DNA of 13,532 nucleotides from Planctomycetia bacterium (GCA_005799475.1 SYGQ01000155.1:1-13532); one strand, 5' to 3'; positions 1-7,406 are shown, counted from the stretch's first letter. Made by a program: numbers and translations. The notes: a model not told the origin generated them from the letters alone.

Positions 1-1251
1 CTCGTGTTCGAAGTCGATGTCAATGTCTGGCGGCTCATGGCGCTCGCGGCTGACGAATCGCTCGAAGAGCAGGTTGAATCTCGCCGGGTCGACCGCTGTG
101 ATGCCAAGGCAATAGCAGAGAACGCTGTTGGCGGCCGCGCCGCGACCCTGGCAGAGGATCCCGCGCGAGCGGGCGAAGCGAACGATGTCGTGCACCGTCA
201 GGAAGTACGGCTCGTAGGCCAGTTCCTCGATCAGGGCGAGTTCCCGCGCCAGTTGCGCGTGGACCATCGTCGGTATGCCCTCGGGATACCGCTCTGCGCC
301 GCCTTCGAGCGCGCGTACGCGCAGCGCTTCGATCGCGCTCATGCCCTCGGGCGCGCTCTCGCTCGGGTAGCGGTAGCGCAACTGCGACAGTGAGAACCCC
401 GCGCAGCGCCGAGCGATCTCCATCGTCCGCATGAGCGCGTCGGGATGGCTGCGCCAGCGCACACGCATCGCCGCGCCGCCGAGCAAGTGCCGCTCGGCGT
501 TGGGAAGCGCAGCAAATCCACTCCGGCCAACAGGCGCGCCACAACGGATCGCCGTCAGTACGGCATGAAGCCGTCGCCGTGATGGGTCATGGAACCGGAC
601 CCCCTGCGTGGCCACGAGCGGCACACCACACTCGCGCGAGAGCCAGCCGCACTGCTCCACCCGAAGGTCCTCTTCCGGTTCACCCACGCGCGCGACCATG
701 AGCCAGAGCCGCCCGCGGAGTTGGCGTTCCATGCCCGCAAGCGCCTCGGGCAATCGCGCTTCGTGCAACTTGGCTCCCGGCGGCGCGACGACAAGGACCT
801 CAAGTCCGCCCGAGAGTTCAAGGAATCCGTGCAGGCTGAGATGCCACTGGGTGCGCTCGAGGGCCTGCCTATCGCCGTGATTCGCATCTGGGCGCATGCG
901 TCCGGTCGTGATCGCGCGGCAGAGCCGCCCGTATGACGAGCGATCAGTGGCGTAGGCGATGACTTCGATGGTGTCGAGGCGCTGCGCCGTCGCTCGCGCC
1001 GAACCATCGAGCGCAAGATCGAGGCGCGCGCCAACGAGCAGCGACATCGCGCGCTCTTTGGCCTCTTGGTGCGCACGAACCATCCCCGACATCGTGCCGC
1101 GGTCGGCCAGACCGATCGCCGCGAGACCGAGTTCCGCCGCGCGGGCGACGAGTTCTTCGGGATGGCTCCCTCCTTCCAAGAAGGAAAAGTTGCTCATGAC
1201 ATCGAGTTCGGCGTATTCGGCGTCTTCGGCGTAAGGGTGCGCGGGATCCAT
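1..1251 (-). CDS. dnaE2: Error-prone DNA polymerase III alpha subunit DnaE2 (ImuC), N-terminal 417 residues, cut by window edge
   Basis: C-family DNA polymerase that performs translesion synthesis as the catalytic part of the ImuA-ImuB-DnaE2 mutasome. I translated codons 1251 to 1 by hand: the frame is open for 417 residues with no stop and leaves the window. Residues about 13-110 form the PHP domain (SNFSFLEG, SHPEELVARA). Residues 367-377 read CQGRGAAANSV, the DnaE2-type version of the polymerase glycine-rich motif, in contrast to the GRGSAAGS of DnaE1. Residues 407-414 are PPDIDIDF, which carries the first two catalytic aspartates (D409, D411); the third lies beyond the edge. Typical DnaE2 proteins have roughly 1000-1100 residues, so more than half is missing. 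The ATG at 1251 is one base after the imuB stop, so the genes are almost certainly co-transcribed. In the PHP domain the first metal-binding motif is degenerate: E, D, M and N occupy the H-L-R-V-H-S-D positions. Exonuclease-type activity is therefore unlikely. Confidence 0.95.
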   Translation of the reverse strand, partial: MDPAHPYAEDAEYAELDVMSNFSFLEGGSHPEELVARAAELGLAAIGLADRGTMSGMVRAHQEAKERAMSLLVGARLDLALDGSARATAQRLDTIEVIAYATDRSSYGRLCRAITTGRMRPDANHGDRQALERTQWHLSLHGFLELSGGLEVLVVAPPGAKLHEARLPEALAGMERQLRGRLWLMVARVGEPEEDLRVEQCGWLSRECGVPLVATQGVRFHDPSRRRLHAVLTAIRCGAPVGRSGFAALPNAERHLLGGAAMRVRWRSHPDALMRTMEIARRCAGFSLSQLRYRYPSESAPEGMSAIEALRVRALEGGAERYPEGIPTMVHAQLARELALIEELAYEPYFLTVHDIVRFARSRGILCQGRGAAANSVLCYCLGITAVDPARFNLLFERFVSRERHEPPDIDIDFEHE

Positions 1252-1252
1252 C

Positions 1253-2692
1253 TCAACTCCAGATACCCGCGAGCGTCCACTCGGCACCGCATCGGCAGAG
1301 CCAGAGCCACTGCCCGTCGCGCGTCCGCACGCGCCAGTAGTCGGCACTCGCGCGATCCCATGGCGACGCGATCCGTTCAGGGCCATGCCACGCCGACAGC
1401 GGCACTGCGTGTCGCCGCCAGCGCAGACTCGGAGCGTGTGGTTCGGGAACTTCGACGCGCTCGGGCTTCGGCGCCATGAACGATGGACGCCATGCACCGA
1501 CAGCGGCCACCGAAGCGTCACGATGCGCTCTTTGCAACGAGAATCCGCCACGCGCCACGCGGATCCATGCCGTGGCTCGCGCGGGATGGTGGTCCTCAAC
1601 GAATCCCGCACGCAGCACACCCGCAGGACCAAGGCGCGCCACGACCGTGTCGATCCATTCGGCGATCCCGTCGCCGGGACCGAGCCGCCCCATGCGCAGC
1701 ACCACAAGGCGCAGCGACTCGACACCCAAGCCCATCGGCATCCGCTCAAGGCGAGGCGCGAGCATTTTCATGATGTGTCGCGCGCCTGCCGAAGCGGCGC
1801 CGAGCGTCAGGCGATACGCCTGCTCGGGGGCGTCCGCGCAACACGCGGCGAGTTCGAACTCGCGCGCGCCCCGATCTCGCGCGAGCAACTGTGCGCAGAT
1901 GTTCTCGACGAGACCCTCCGCCGCGCGGGCGATGGCCTCGGGGTTCGTGACCGGGCCATCGAAGATCCGCTCTGCTGATGGCGGTGGCTCTGCGCGAATG
2001 GGCACGATGAACTCCGCGACCTCGCCGGTGGCTTCGCCCACGCGGCGCAGCGTCGCCTCGCCATATCGCGAGGGAATGCTCGCGCGCGGCAACGCTGCCA
2101 GTTCGCCGACCGTGCGGACATTGACGAGAGCAAGCGCCGTGAGCACCGCAGGCTCAAGGCGCAGCGCACGCAACGAGCATCCGGCGAGGTCCTCCGCCGA
2201 TCCGTCCTGCGCCAAGGCCAGCGCCGCCGCGGCCGTCGATGCGGTGGCCACGCGCGCGGCGTATCCGAGCCGCGCCAGTTCCGCCACAACGCGCCCCTCG
2301 AGCGTCCGCTCACAGGGAGAGACGCGCTCGCAGCCGGTCATGTCGATGATGATCGCGCTCGGTCCGGGCGTGGGCTCGATCATGGTGATGGGCGCGTACC
2401 GCTGGCACCAGATCGCGCACGCGCGGAGAAGCGACGATTCCCGTTCGGGGCTCTCCTCGGCCTCGTGCCGTGGTTCGGGGCACAGCGCCCGCGCATGCGC
2501 GAGCGACATCCCGGGGCGGACGCCTGCGCGTGAAGCTCGGGCGCAGCACGCCACCACGAGGCGTTGGCCGCGCTCGGCTCGGATGATGAGCGTAGGAATG
2601 TGCCGCACTTCGCGGTCGCCGCGCCGAATCGCTTCGCGGCGCGCGCAGTCGGCTTTCCACCGGGGAAGGCAGATGGCGAGGATGCGAGGCAT
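1253..2692 (-). CDS. imuB: ImuB, catalytically inactive Y-family polymerase homologue of the mutasome
   Basis: Adaptor of the ImuA-ImuB-DnaE2 translesion system, known to link the polymerase to the beta clamp and to ImuA. The 479-residue product begins MPRILAICLPRW, the usual ImuB opening, where true Y-family polymerases have an acidic DxD-type motif. The second catalytic region reads IIIDMTGCERV (115-124) rather than S-D-E-A, so polymerase activity is not expected. A helix-hairpin-helix-like stretch lies near 185-210 (VNVRTVGELAALPRA). The C-terminus from about 437 (GPERIASPW, then YWRV, ending W-T-L-A-G-I-W-S) matches the C-terminal domain typical of ImuB. I see no obvious QxxLF-like clamp-binding peptide. 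The start is ambiguous: ATG at 2692 gives the canonical N-terminus and ATG at 2701 adds three residues. A GTG at 2770 would overlap imuA and is less likely. The gene follows imuA by 23 bases. Confidence 0.9.
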   Translation of the reverse strand: MPRILAICLPRWKADCARREAIRRGDREVRHIPTLIIRAERGQRLVVACCARASRAGVRPGMSLAHARALCPEPRHEAEESPERESSLLRACAIWCQRYAPITMIEPTPGPSAIIIDMTGCERVSPCERTLEGRVVAELARLGYAARVATASTAAAALALAQDGSAEDLAGCSLRALRLEPAVLTALALVNVRTVGELAALPRASIPSRYGEATLRRVGEATGEVAEFIVPIRAEPPPSAERIFDGPVTNPEAIARAAEGLVENICAQLLARDRGAREFELAACCADAPEQAYRLTLGAASAGARHIMKMLAPRLERMPMGLGVESLRLVVLRMGRLGPGDGIAEWIDTVVARLGPAGVLRAGFVEDHHPARATAWIRVARGGFSLQRAHRDASVAAVGAWRPSFMAPKPERVEVPEPHAPSLRWRRHAVPLSAWHGPERIASPWDRASADYWRVRTRDGQWLWLCRCGAEWTLAGIWS

Positions 2693-2715
2693 CGATCCCA
2701 TGGCACACAACTGGC

Positions 2716-3480
2716 TCAGGCCGAAGTGATGACGGGAGCCGATGGCGGTTCGCCGCCACGCCAACTCCACGACGCGCGCAAGGTGATCCGCGTGCCCGCT
2801 TGCGCGAGGCCGACGGCGCTACGCCCGCGCAGCAGTTCGGCGCACCACGCTGGGGCCGATGTCTCGCCGGACATCGGCCGAACGGCCCACCGCGAGGCGG
2901 CGGCGGTCGGCATCATGCGCTGCGACCACGGCCTGACAGCGAGCGCAAGAACTGCGGGACGGTCTCGCGTGCGCGCCGCAGTCAGCTGCGTCCGGCGGCT
3001 CGCCACCATGTCGAAGCCATCCGCATCAAAGATGACGGCAACAACGCCATCGCAGGCAAGCGCCTGCTCTGCGGCCCAGAGGCGATTGGCCTGCTCAGAG
3101 CGCGGGGGCTCACCGGCGACGCGCTCTCGCACCGACGCGTCGATGAAGACGGATGCCGCTACGAGCGCGCGCGAACCATGCTCGTCGATCATGGACCGTG
3201 GCGCGGGCCATGTTCGCCGCCCAACCCACGCCACGCGCGGTTCACCACCGCGCCTTGCCAGCAACATGCGCCATGCGAGCGCTACAAGCGCGCCGTGAGG
3301 AGCGATCCACGCATGGCGCGATGGTGGCGGCTCCTCAACAGTCATCCACTCATGAACGACCCCAAGCGCCAACTCGTGCGATGCCAGTTCGTGCAGCGCG
3401 TCCCCCGCAGCGAGGATCCCGGCATGCGGGTCGGTCAGCGCGGCCACGCGCTCCCTCAAGTTGTCTGGGATGCGACGCAT
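2716..3480 (-). CDS. imuA: ImuA, RecA/SulA-like accessory protein of the mutasome
   Basis: Non-catalytic RecA-related component of the ImuA-ImuB-DnaE2 translesion complex, 254 residues, a usual family length. The most diagnostic block is 131-200: ANRLWAAEQALACDGVVAV, then a D-M-V-A-S-R-R segment, then AAASRWAVRP. This matches the conserved core of ImuA proteins (lWa.EealRcg..aaV..., asRRLqlAA, tRWrv). The region where RecA carries its Walker A loop (near 60-70) lacks a G-x(4)-G-K-T motif, so ATP binding there is doubtful. The ATG at 3480 is supported by an in-frame TAA three codons upstream on the same strand. It opens the imuA-imuB-dnaE2 cassette. The 72-base gap in front holds a tandem repeat that may be the operator. 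Family knowledge says such cassettes are commonly LexA-controlled, but none of the classical LexA boxes I know is evident here. Confidence 0.9.
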   Translation of the reverse strand: MRRIPDNLRERVAALTDPHAGILAAGDALHELASHELALGVVHEWMTVEEPPPSRHAWIAPHGALVALAWRMLLARRGGEPRVAWVGRRTWPAPRSMIDEHGSRALVAASVFIDASVRERVAGEPPRSEQANRLWAAEQALACDGVVAVIFDADGFDMVASRRTQLTAARTRDRPAVLALAVRPWSQRMMPTAAASRWAVRPMSGETSAPAWCAELLRGRSAVGLAQAGTRITLRASWSWRGGEPPSAPVITSA

Positions 3481-3484
3481 ATGA

Positions 3485-3506
3485 TGTTAGGTATCTGTTA
3501 GGGTAT
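3485..3506. repeat. Tandem direct repeat upstream of imuA, candidate operator
   Basis: Two adjacent near-identical units, TGTTAGGTAT (3485-3494) and TGTTAGGGTAT (3496-3506), lie 5 to 26 bases before the imuA start codon. They begin 11 bases apart, about one turn of B-DNA. The segment is clearly AT-richer than its surroundings. The position and helical phasing suit a repressor binding side by side on one face of the helix. That it is the SOS operator of this cassette is inference; it does not match the LexA boxes of E. coli (CTGT-N8-ACAG), Gram-positives or alphaproteobacteria. Confidence 0.55.
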
Positions 3507-3528
3507 GCGATGACGGCGATGGAGGCAA
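3500..3528 (-). promoter_or_regulatory. Possible weak sigma70-like promoter for imuA-imuB-dnaE2
   Basis: Reading the minus strand, TTGCCT (3528-3523, four of six matches to TTGACA) is followed by a 17-base spacer and TACCCT (3505-3500, three of six matches to TATAAT). The -10-like element would fall inside the tandem repeat, as expected if a repressor occludes it. Matches are poor and the consensus in this organism is unknown, so this is only a candidate. Confidence 0.22.
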
Positions 3529-3552
3529 GATCCTCCGCCACATTCCCTCCAT

Positions 3553-4665
3553 TCACCCGCGACTGGGATCGAGGAAATCGCGCGTGATGCCACCCACCAA
3601 TGGGCATCCCGCAAGCGCCATCGTGCGATCGAAGTCCTCAACGAGCAGATCGATGGCGCGGGCCACCCCCGCTTCGCCCGCGGCCGCGAGCCCGTAGAGG
3701 ATCGGTCGCCCCACTTGCACCGCCGTAGCACCCAGCGCCAGTGCGCGGAACATGTCTGCGCCCGAGCGAATGCCGCCATCGACGATGACGGGAACTCGAT
3801 GCGCTACCGCCTCTGCGACGCGCGGCAGAGATTCGGCCGTTGCTGGTGCGCCGTCGAGTTGGCGACCACCGTGATTGCTGACGACGATCCCCGCGGCGCC
3901 CGCGCGCAGCGCCGTCTGCGCATCGTCGGCGCGGCAGATGCCCTTGACGAGCACCGGGACCGACGAGATCTCGCAGAGCCACTCGAGATCGCGCCATGTG
4001 AGGCTCGCGGAGATCGTCCATCCCAGCGCGCCCCCGATGCCGACCCCGGTGTGGTCGCGAGGCACGCTCGCGCCGAGCCCCTGGAGGTTGGCGAGCGACA
4101 TCCCCTCGGGAACCCGGAATCCCGTCTTCATCTCGCGCGAGCGCAGTCCCCAGACGGGCGCATCGACCGTCAGTTGCAGCGCACACACGCCTGCGGCGAT
4201 GGCGCGCGCGACCAGCTCGCGCACGAATCCGCGATCCGGACCGATGTAAATCTGAAAGTGGACTGGCCCCTTCGCGGCGCGGCAGACTTCTTCGACTGAA
4301 GTCGTCGCGAGGCTGGAGAGCACCATGCCGATACCGCGACTCCCGCACGCACGCACTGTCGCGAGTTCGCCGTCAGGATGGGCCATCTTGTGGAGTGCCG
4401 TCGGCGCCGCAAGAATCGGTGCCGAAAGAGGGGCGTTGAGCAGCGTCGTCGCGGTCGATCGCCGCGCGACATCAACCATCACGCGATGCCAGATCGGAAT
4501 CGCCTCCCACGCCAGGCGGTTTCGTTCGTGGGTTCGTTCGCGCCCAGCCGCGCCGGCGTAATAGGCATAGGCGACTTCGCTCAACTTCTCGCGAGCGACG
4601 ACCTCGATCTCCTCGAGCGAATGGATCGACGCGAGATTGATCGTGTCGTCGTCATCGGTGGCCAT
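3553..4665 (-). CDS. FMN-dependent alpha-hydroxy-acid oxidase/dehydrogenase (glycolate oxidase / L-lactate dehydrogenase family)
   Basis: TIM-barrel flavoprotein that oxidises an L-2-hydroxy acid to the 2-oxo acid and passes electrons to O2 or to an acceptor such as quinone. All catalytic residues of spinach glycolate oxidase are present at a constant offset of +11: Y35, Y140, D168, R175, K241, H265 and R268 (SNHGGRQLD at 263-271). The phosphate-binding DGGIRSG (297-303) and the APTALHKMAHPDGE block (87-100) are also intact. At 370 residues it has the usual family length. Two substrate-pocket positions differ from glycolate oxidase: its W108 corresponds to L119 and its L161 to W172, so the substrate may not be glycolate. 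No signal peptide, so cytoplasmic. The ATG at 4665 lies 3 bases after the preceding stop, so it looks like the last gene of the respiratory operon and could feed that chain with electrons. The exact substrate cannot be read from sequence. Confidence 0.92.
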   Translation of the reverse strand: MATDDDDTINLASIHSLEEIEVVAREKLSEVAYAYYAGAAGRERTHERNRLAWEAIPIWHRVMVDVARRSTATTLLNAPLSAPILAAPTALHKMAHPDGELATVRACGSRGIGMVLSSLATTSVEEVCRAAKGPVHFQIYIGPDRGFVRELVARAIAAGVCALQLTVDAPVWGLRSREMKTGFRVPEGMSLANLQGLGASVPRDHTGVGIGGALGWTISASLTWRDLEWLCEISSVPVLVKGICRADDAQTALRAGAAGIVVSNHGGRQLDGAPATAESLPRVAEAVAHRVPVIVDGGIRSGADMFRALALGATAVQVGRPILYGLAAAGEAGVARAIDLLVEDFDRTMALAGCPLVGGITRDFLDPSRG

Positions 4666-4668
4666 CGA

Positions 4669-5178
4669 TCAAGGATAACCCCGCGCCGCACGCTGACGGC
4701 GTACGAGCCGTTCGCGGACGATGATGATCGCTGCGACGGGAACCCACACAAGCATCCACACAAGGCTTGACATCCACGGCGGCGGCGCTGGACCCACAGC
4801 GATCGCCACTCGAACGCGCATCGATGGTGAGCCCTGCACTTGGGCGTCAACGACCCACTCGCCCTCTGTCAGCGCAAGCAGCGCCGAACGGGCGAATCGG
4901 TCACCTTCACGCGCCGACTCGACGATGCCGGCACGAGCGACGCCCGCGGGACCACTGGCCGTGAACGAGATCGGGGTCGTCGAGTCCGCCTGACCCCGAT
5001 GCGTCAACAGGAACGAGAGTTCGACATCGCCCGCGTGCGGAGGCACTGGGGCGACGAACACAACGAGCGCGCTCTCGCCCACTTCGATGCGTGCCACCAC
5101 AGCGCCGCCGTCGCCACGCGCGAGCGAGCCCGCGAGCGCCGCAACGAGAACGGCCACGACGAGTGCGGCACGCCTCAT
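4669..5178 (-). CDS. Exported FixH/YtkA-like protein with C-terminal membrane anchor
   Basis: The 169-residue product has an N-terminal Sec-type signal segment (MRRAALVVAVLVAALAGSLA, 1-20) and an extracytoplasmic beta-rich domain (about 28-128). One C-terminal membrane helix follows (about 134-154) with a positively charged tail (RERLVRRQRAARG). The pattern V-E-L-S-F-L-L-T around 52-59 and LTEGEWVVDAQVQG (103-116) resembles the FixH/YtkA fold, where a conserved G-x-W strand ends the domain. The start at 5178 forms an ATGA overlap with the upstream fusion gene, so the two are translationally coupled. In cbb3 oxidase operons ccoH/fixH follows ccoG/fixG, and here the gene follows a CcoG-like domain, which supports a role in oxidase assembly. 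There are no Cys and no Met/His-rich copper motif, so copper binding is not evident. The FixH-like assignment is moderate; otherwise it is a hypothetical membrane-anchored protein. Confidence 0.72.
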   Translation of the reverse strand: MRRAALVVAVLVAALAGSLARGDGGAVVARIEVGESALVVFVAPVPPHAGDVELSFLLTHRGQADSTTPISFTASGPAGVARAGIVESAREGDRFARSALLALTEGEWVVDAQVQGSPSMRVRVAIAVGPAPPPWMSSLVWMLVWVPVAAIIIVRERLVRRQRAARGYP

Positions 5179-7400
5179 GGCAGGAGTGTTCCGCGCATTT
5201 GCATGGGCTGCAGGATGATCCACATGGCCAGGCACAGAAGCGCGAACTGCACCGTCCACCATGGCCAGGCACGCCCGGTGCCCGCTGCACGCCACACCAT
5301 CCACGCGCTCATGAGAAACCCGGTCTCCACCAACAGAAACTGCACGGGACGCAGCCATGATGGCATGGGTCCGCAACATGATGCGGACCACGCCGGCTCG
5401 CCCAGCAGCGTGATGCCGAGGTCTTCGGCCACACGCTGCACCACCGGGACGGCCGTCGAAGCACTCGTTCCAAGATGAAAGAGCCAGTGCGCGGCCCACA
5501 TCGCGACCCCAATGGGCACGCTCGCGTGGATCCCTTGGCAGAGTGTCGGCACGAACGAGGCGGGGCCACAGCGCGACGAGACCCACGCCGCACTCCCCAT
5601 CGCGACCCCCGACACAACGAAGAGCGCGCCGAGCGAAAGCGTGCACTCGGCCAGCGCGAGTGGCCATCCCCGTGCCGCGATGGCATCGGCGAGCGCGAGC
5701 CACGGCCCCGTCATCGCGAGCGCGTTGGTGAACGCACCGCCTGTGAGGACCCCGAGGAGCACCGCCATATCCAGGCGGCTCGCGATGCGCCCGATCGATG
5801 ACCCCCATGAGGGGTCGATGAGCCCTCGGCGCATCCGCTGCGTGAGGACGCCGACATTGGCGCGTGGGCACGCATCAGCGCAGTCAAGGCAGAAGGTGCA
5901 ATCCGCGTTGCCACGCTTTGTGGGCTGGAAGAGCTCGAGGTCGCAGCCGTTGAGCGTCAGTGATGCGCCACGGATGCACTCGTGGGTCGTGCACTTCGCG
6001 CATGTGTCGGGCGACCGCACCGACACCGACAGTGGCGACACGAGACTCATCGAGGCGTGCAACTGCCCGATGGGACAGACCCACTTGCAGAAGTTCCCTC
6101 CGGCAAACAGCATGTCGATGACGAACGCCCCGACGAAGTACCCGACGATGAGCCACGCCGTCGCCAGCGGACTCGCCCAGAGATCGAAGGCCTCATAGGT
6201 GACGAGCCAGCCGACAATGAGCGTCGCCGCGAGCCACTTCGAACGAAGCCCCCGTGGGAACGACCATCGCGGCCTGATCCACCGACGCGCAAGGCGCCTC
6301 GGGGCGATCAGTGGACAGGTCATGCAGGCCACATTCCCCCCGAGAAGGAGGACGATCACCACGAGCCCGCGCCAATGCGTCCATGGAATCGTCCCCGCGA
6401 GATTGCTCGGCGCATCCACTGGGCCAACGAACCCATCGATGGCCACCACGCACGCGGCGCCAACGAGCACCCACCGCACGCACTCGCGAACGCGCCTCGT
6501 GGCGAAGAGCCACCCGACACCGCGAACTTTCAAGAGGTCGAAGCGCATTCGGCGTCCGTGAGCGCCCCGCCGTGGATCTCGCGCGAACGCACTCCGCAGG
6601 TCGTGGCGTGCGCGCCCACGCACCGCGCGAAGAATGAGCGCCGCCACAATCGGCAGCACCACCAACTGCCCCGCCGTCCACATGAACGCCCCCGCAAGAT
6701 GCTGATCCTTGAGTGCGCTCATCCCCATCGCCGGCGCCGTGGCCTCGTAGCGCGCATAGATCGGATGTTCGGCAAACGAGAGCACCGCCGCGAACACCGT
6801 GTTCTGCACATCTGCGGCGAGGAGGTAGAGGACGAGCGCGATCCCATGCCAGCGTCGGCTCCACGGCCAGGGATTCACGATGGGCCACCAGAAAAGAATC
6901 GCGGCACCTAGGAACGACGCGTGTTCGAGGCGGTGGAGCCATTCGGCGTCAATCGCCCGCTCATAGAGCGCAGGAATGTGCCAGACCCAAGTCGTGACCG
7001 CCAACGCCATCCACCCAGTCATCGGGTGCACAAGTGCCGCGAACGCGCGACGAACGCTCGGGCTTGCGAGGAACGGCCCGAGCGCATCGCGTCGCAAGCA
7101 AGTGGGGAGCCCACGAAGCAGCGGGATTCCCGGCGATCCGACGAGCAGCAGTGGCGCGACGACCATCATGAGCAGCCAGTGCTGCACCATGTGCACCCAA
7201 AGAAGCACATGACCAAGGGAGTCGATGGGTGACGCGATGGTGACCAGGAGGACAGCGATGGCCGCGCCGAACGCGACGACGCGCCCGCGCCGGAATCCCC
7301 GCACGCGACCCACGAGTCCGCGCGCGCCGCGCCAATACAACACGACGAGAACGGTGAGCCCGGCGATCGTCCACGGATCGAACGTCCACGCGCGCCACAT
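5175..7400 (-). CDS. Fusion of CtaG-type cytochrome c oxidase assembly factor and NapH/CcoG-like membrane polyferredoxin
   Basis: A single uninterrupted 741-residue membrane protein. Residues 1-262 are a caa3-type CtaG domain: many helices with the family's conserved histidines in HMVQHWLLMM (70-79), WVWHIPALYERAI (138-150), HRLEHASFLG (156-165) and DQHLAG (232-237). CtaG proteins assist assembly of the oxidase CuB centre. After a basic linker (262-300), residues 305-741 are a polyferredoxin module. It has membrane helices with CMTCP (359-363) and CKWVCP (438-443), then an Fe-S region with C467, C470, C475 and C486, then a canonical C501xxC504xxC507xxxC511P cluster. More helices follow to the end. 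Such modules occur in NapH, NosR and CcoG/RdxA. The first Fe-S site is irregular. The ATG at 7400 has a GAGG ribosome site 9 bases upstream. The gene lies 6 bases after cytochrome b and overlaps the FixH-like gene by 4 bases. I infer that it couples electron transfer or Cu(II) reduction to copper insertion into CoxA. Confidence 0.88.
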   Translation of the reverse strand: MWRAWTFDPWTIAGLTVLVVLYWRGARGLVGRVRGFRRGRVVAFGAAIAVLLVTIASPIDSLGHVLLWVHMVQHWLLMMVVAPLLLVGSPGIPLLRGLPTCLRRDALGPFLASPSVRRAFAALVHPMTGWMALAVTTWVWHIPALYERAIDAEWLHRLEHASFLGAAILFWWPIVNPWPWSRRWHGIALVLYLLAADVQNTVFAAVLSFAEHPIYARYEATAPAMGMSALKDQHLAGAFMWTAGQLVVLPIVAALILRAVRGRARHDLRSAFARDPRRGAHGRRMRFDLLKVRGVGWLFATRRVRECVRWVLVGAACVVAIDGFVGPVDAPSNLAGTIPWTHWRGLVVIVLLLGGNVACMTCPLIAPRRLARRWIRPRWSFPRGLRSKWLAATLIVGWLVTYEAFDLWASPLATAWLIVGYFVGAFVIDMLFAGGNFCKWVCPIGQLHASMSLVSPLSVSVRSPDTCAKCTTHECIRGASLTLNGCDLELFQPTKRGNADCTFCLDCADACPRANVGVLTQRMRRGLIDPSWGSSIGRIASRLDMAVLLGVLTGGAFTNALAMTGPWLALADAIAARGWPLALAECTLSLGALFVVSGVAMGSAAWVSSRCGPASFVPTLCQGIHASVPIGVAMWAAHWLFHLGTSASTAVPVVQRVAEDLGITLLGEPAWSASCCGPMPSWLRPVQFLLVETGFLMSAWMVWRAAGTGRAWPWWTVQFALLCLAMWIILQPMQMRGTLLP

Positions 7401-7406
7401 TGACCG

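Noticed and set aside
1476..2729. Long plus-strand open frame of about 417 codons opposite imuB
   Set aside because: Its product is rich in Ser, Arg and Ala with no domain, which is typical of the antisense shadow of a GC-rich gene. The minus strand has a clear ImuB match.
1253..2770. Upstream GTG start of imuB at 2770
   Set aside because: It would overlap imuA by 55 bases and add a non-conserved N-terminus. The ATG at 2692 begins with the usual ImuB sequence.
3515..3539. Hairpin GGCGATGGAGG / CCTCCGCC as a terminator between the oxidase gene and imuA
   Set aside because: The stem has five contiguous pairs plus three after a bulge, and no T-tract follows on the minus strand, so intrinsic termination is unconvincing.
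4669..5871. Longer version of the FixH-like protein reaching into the CtaG-polyferredoxin gene
   Set aside because: The extra 231 residues are a shadow frame. The ATG at 5178 gives a proper signal peptide and a coupled start.
6500..6620. Frameshift or misassembly joining separate CtaG and polyferredoxin genes
   Set aside because: The frame is continuous, the linker is a plausible basic cytoplasmic loop, and no stop or start signal is needed there. Read data would still be worth checking.
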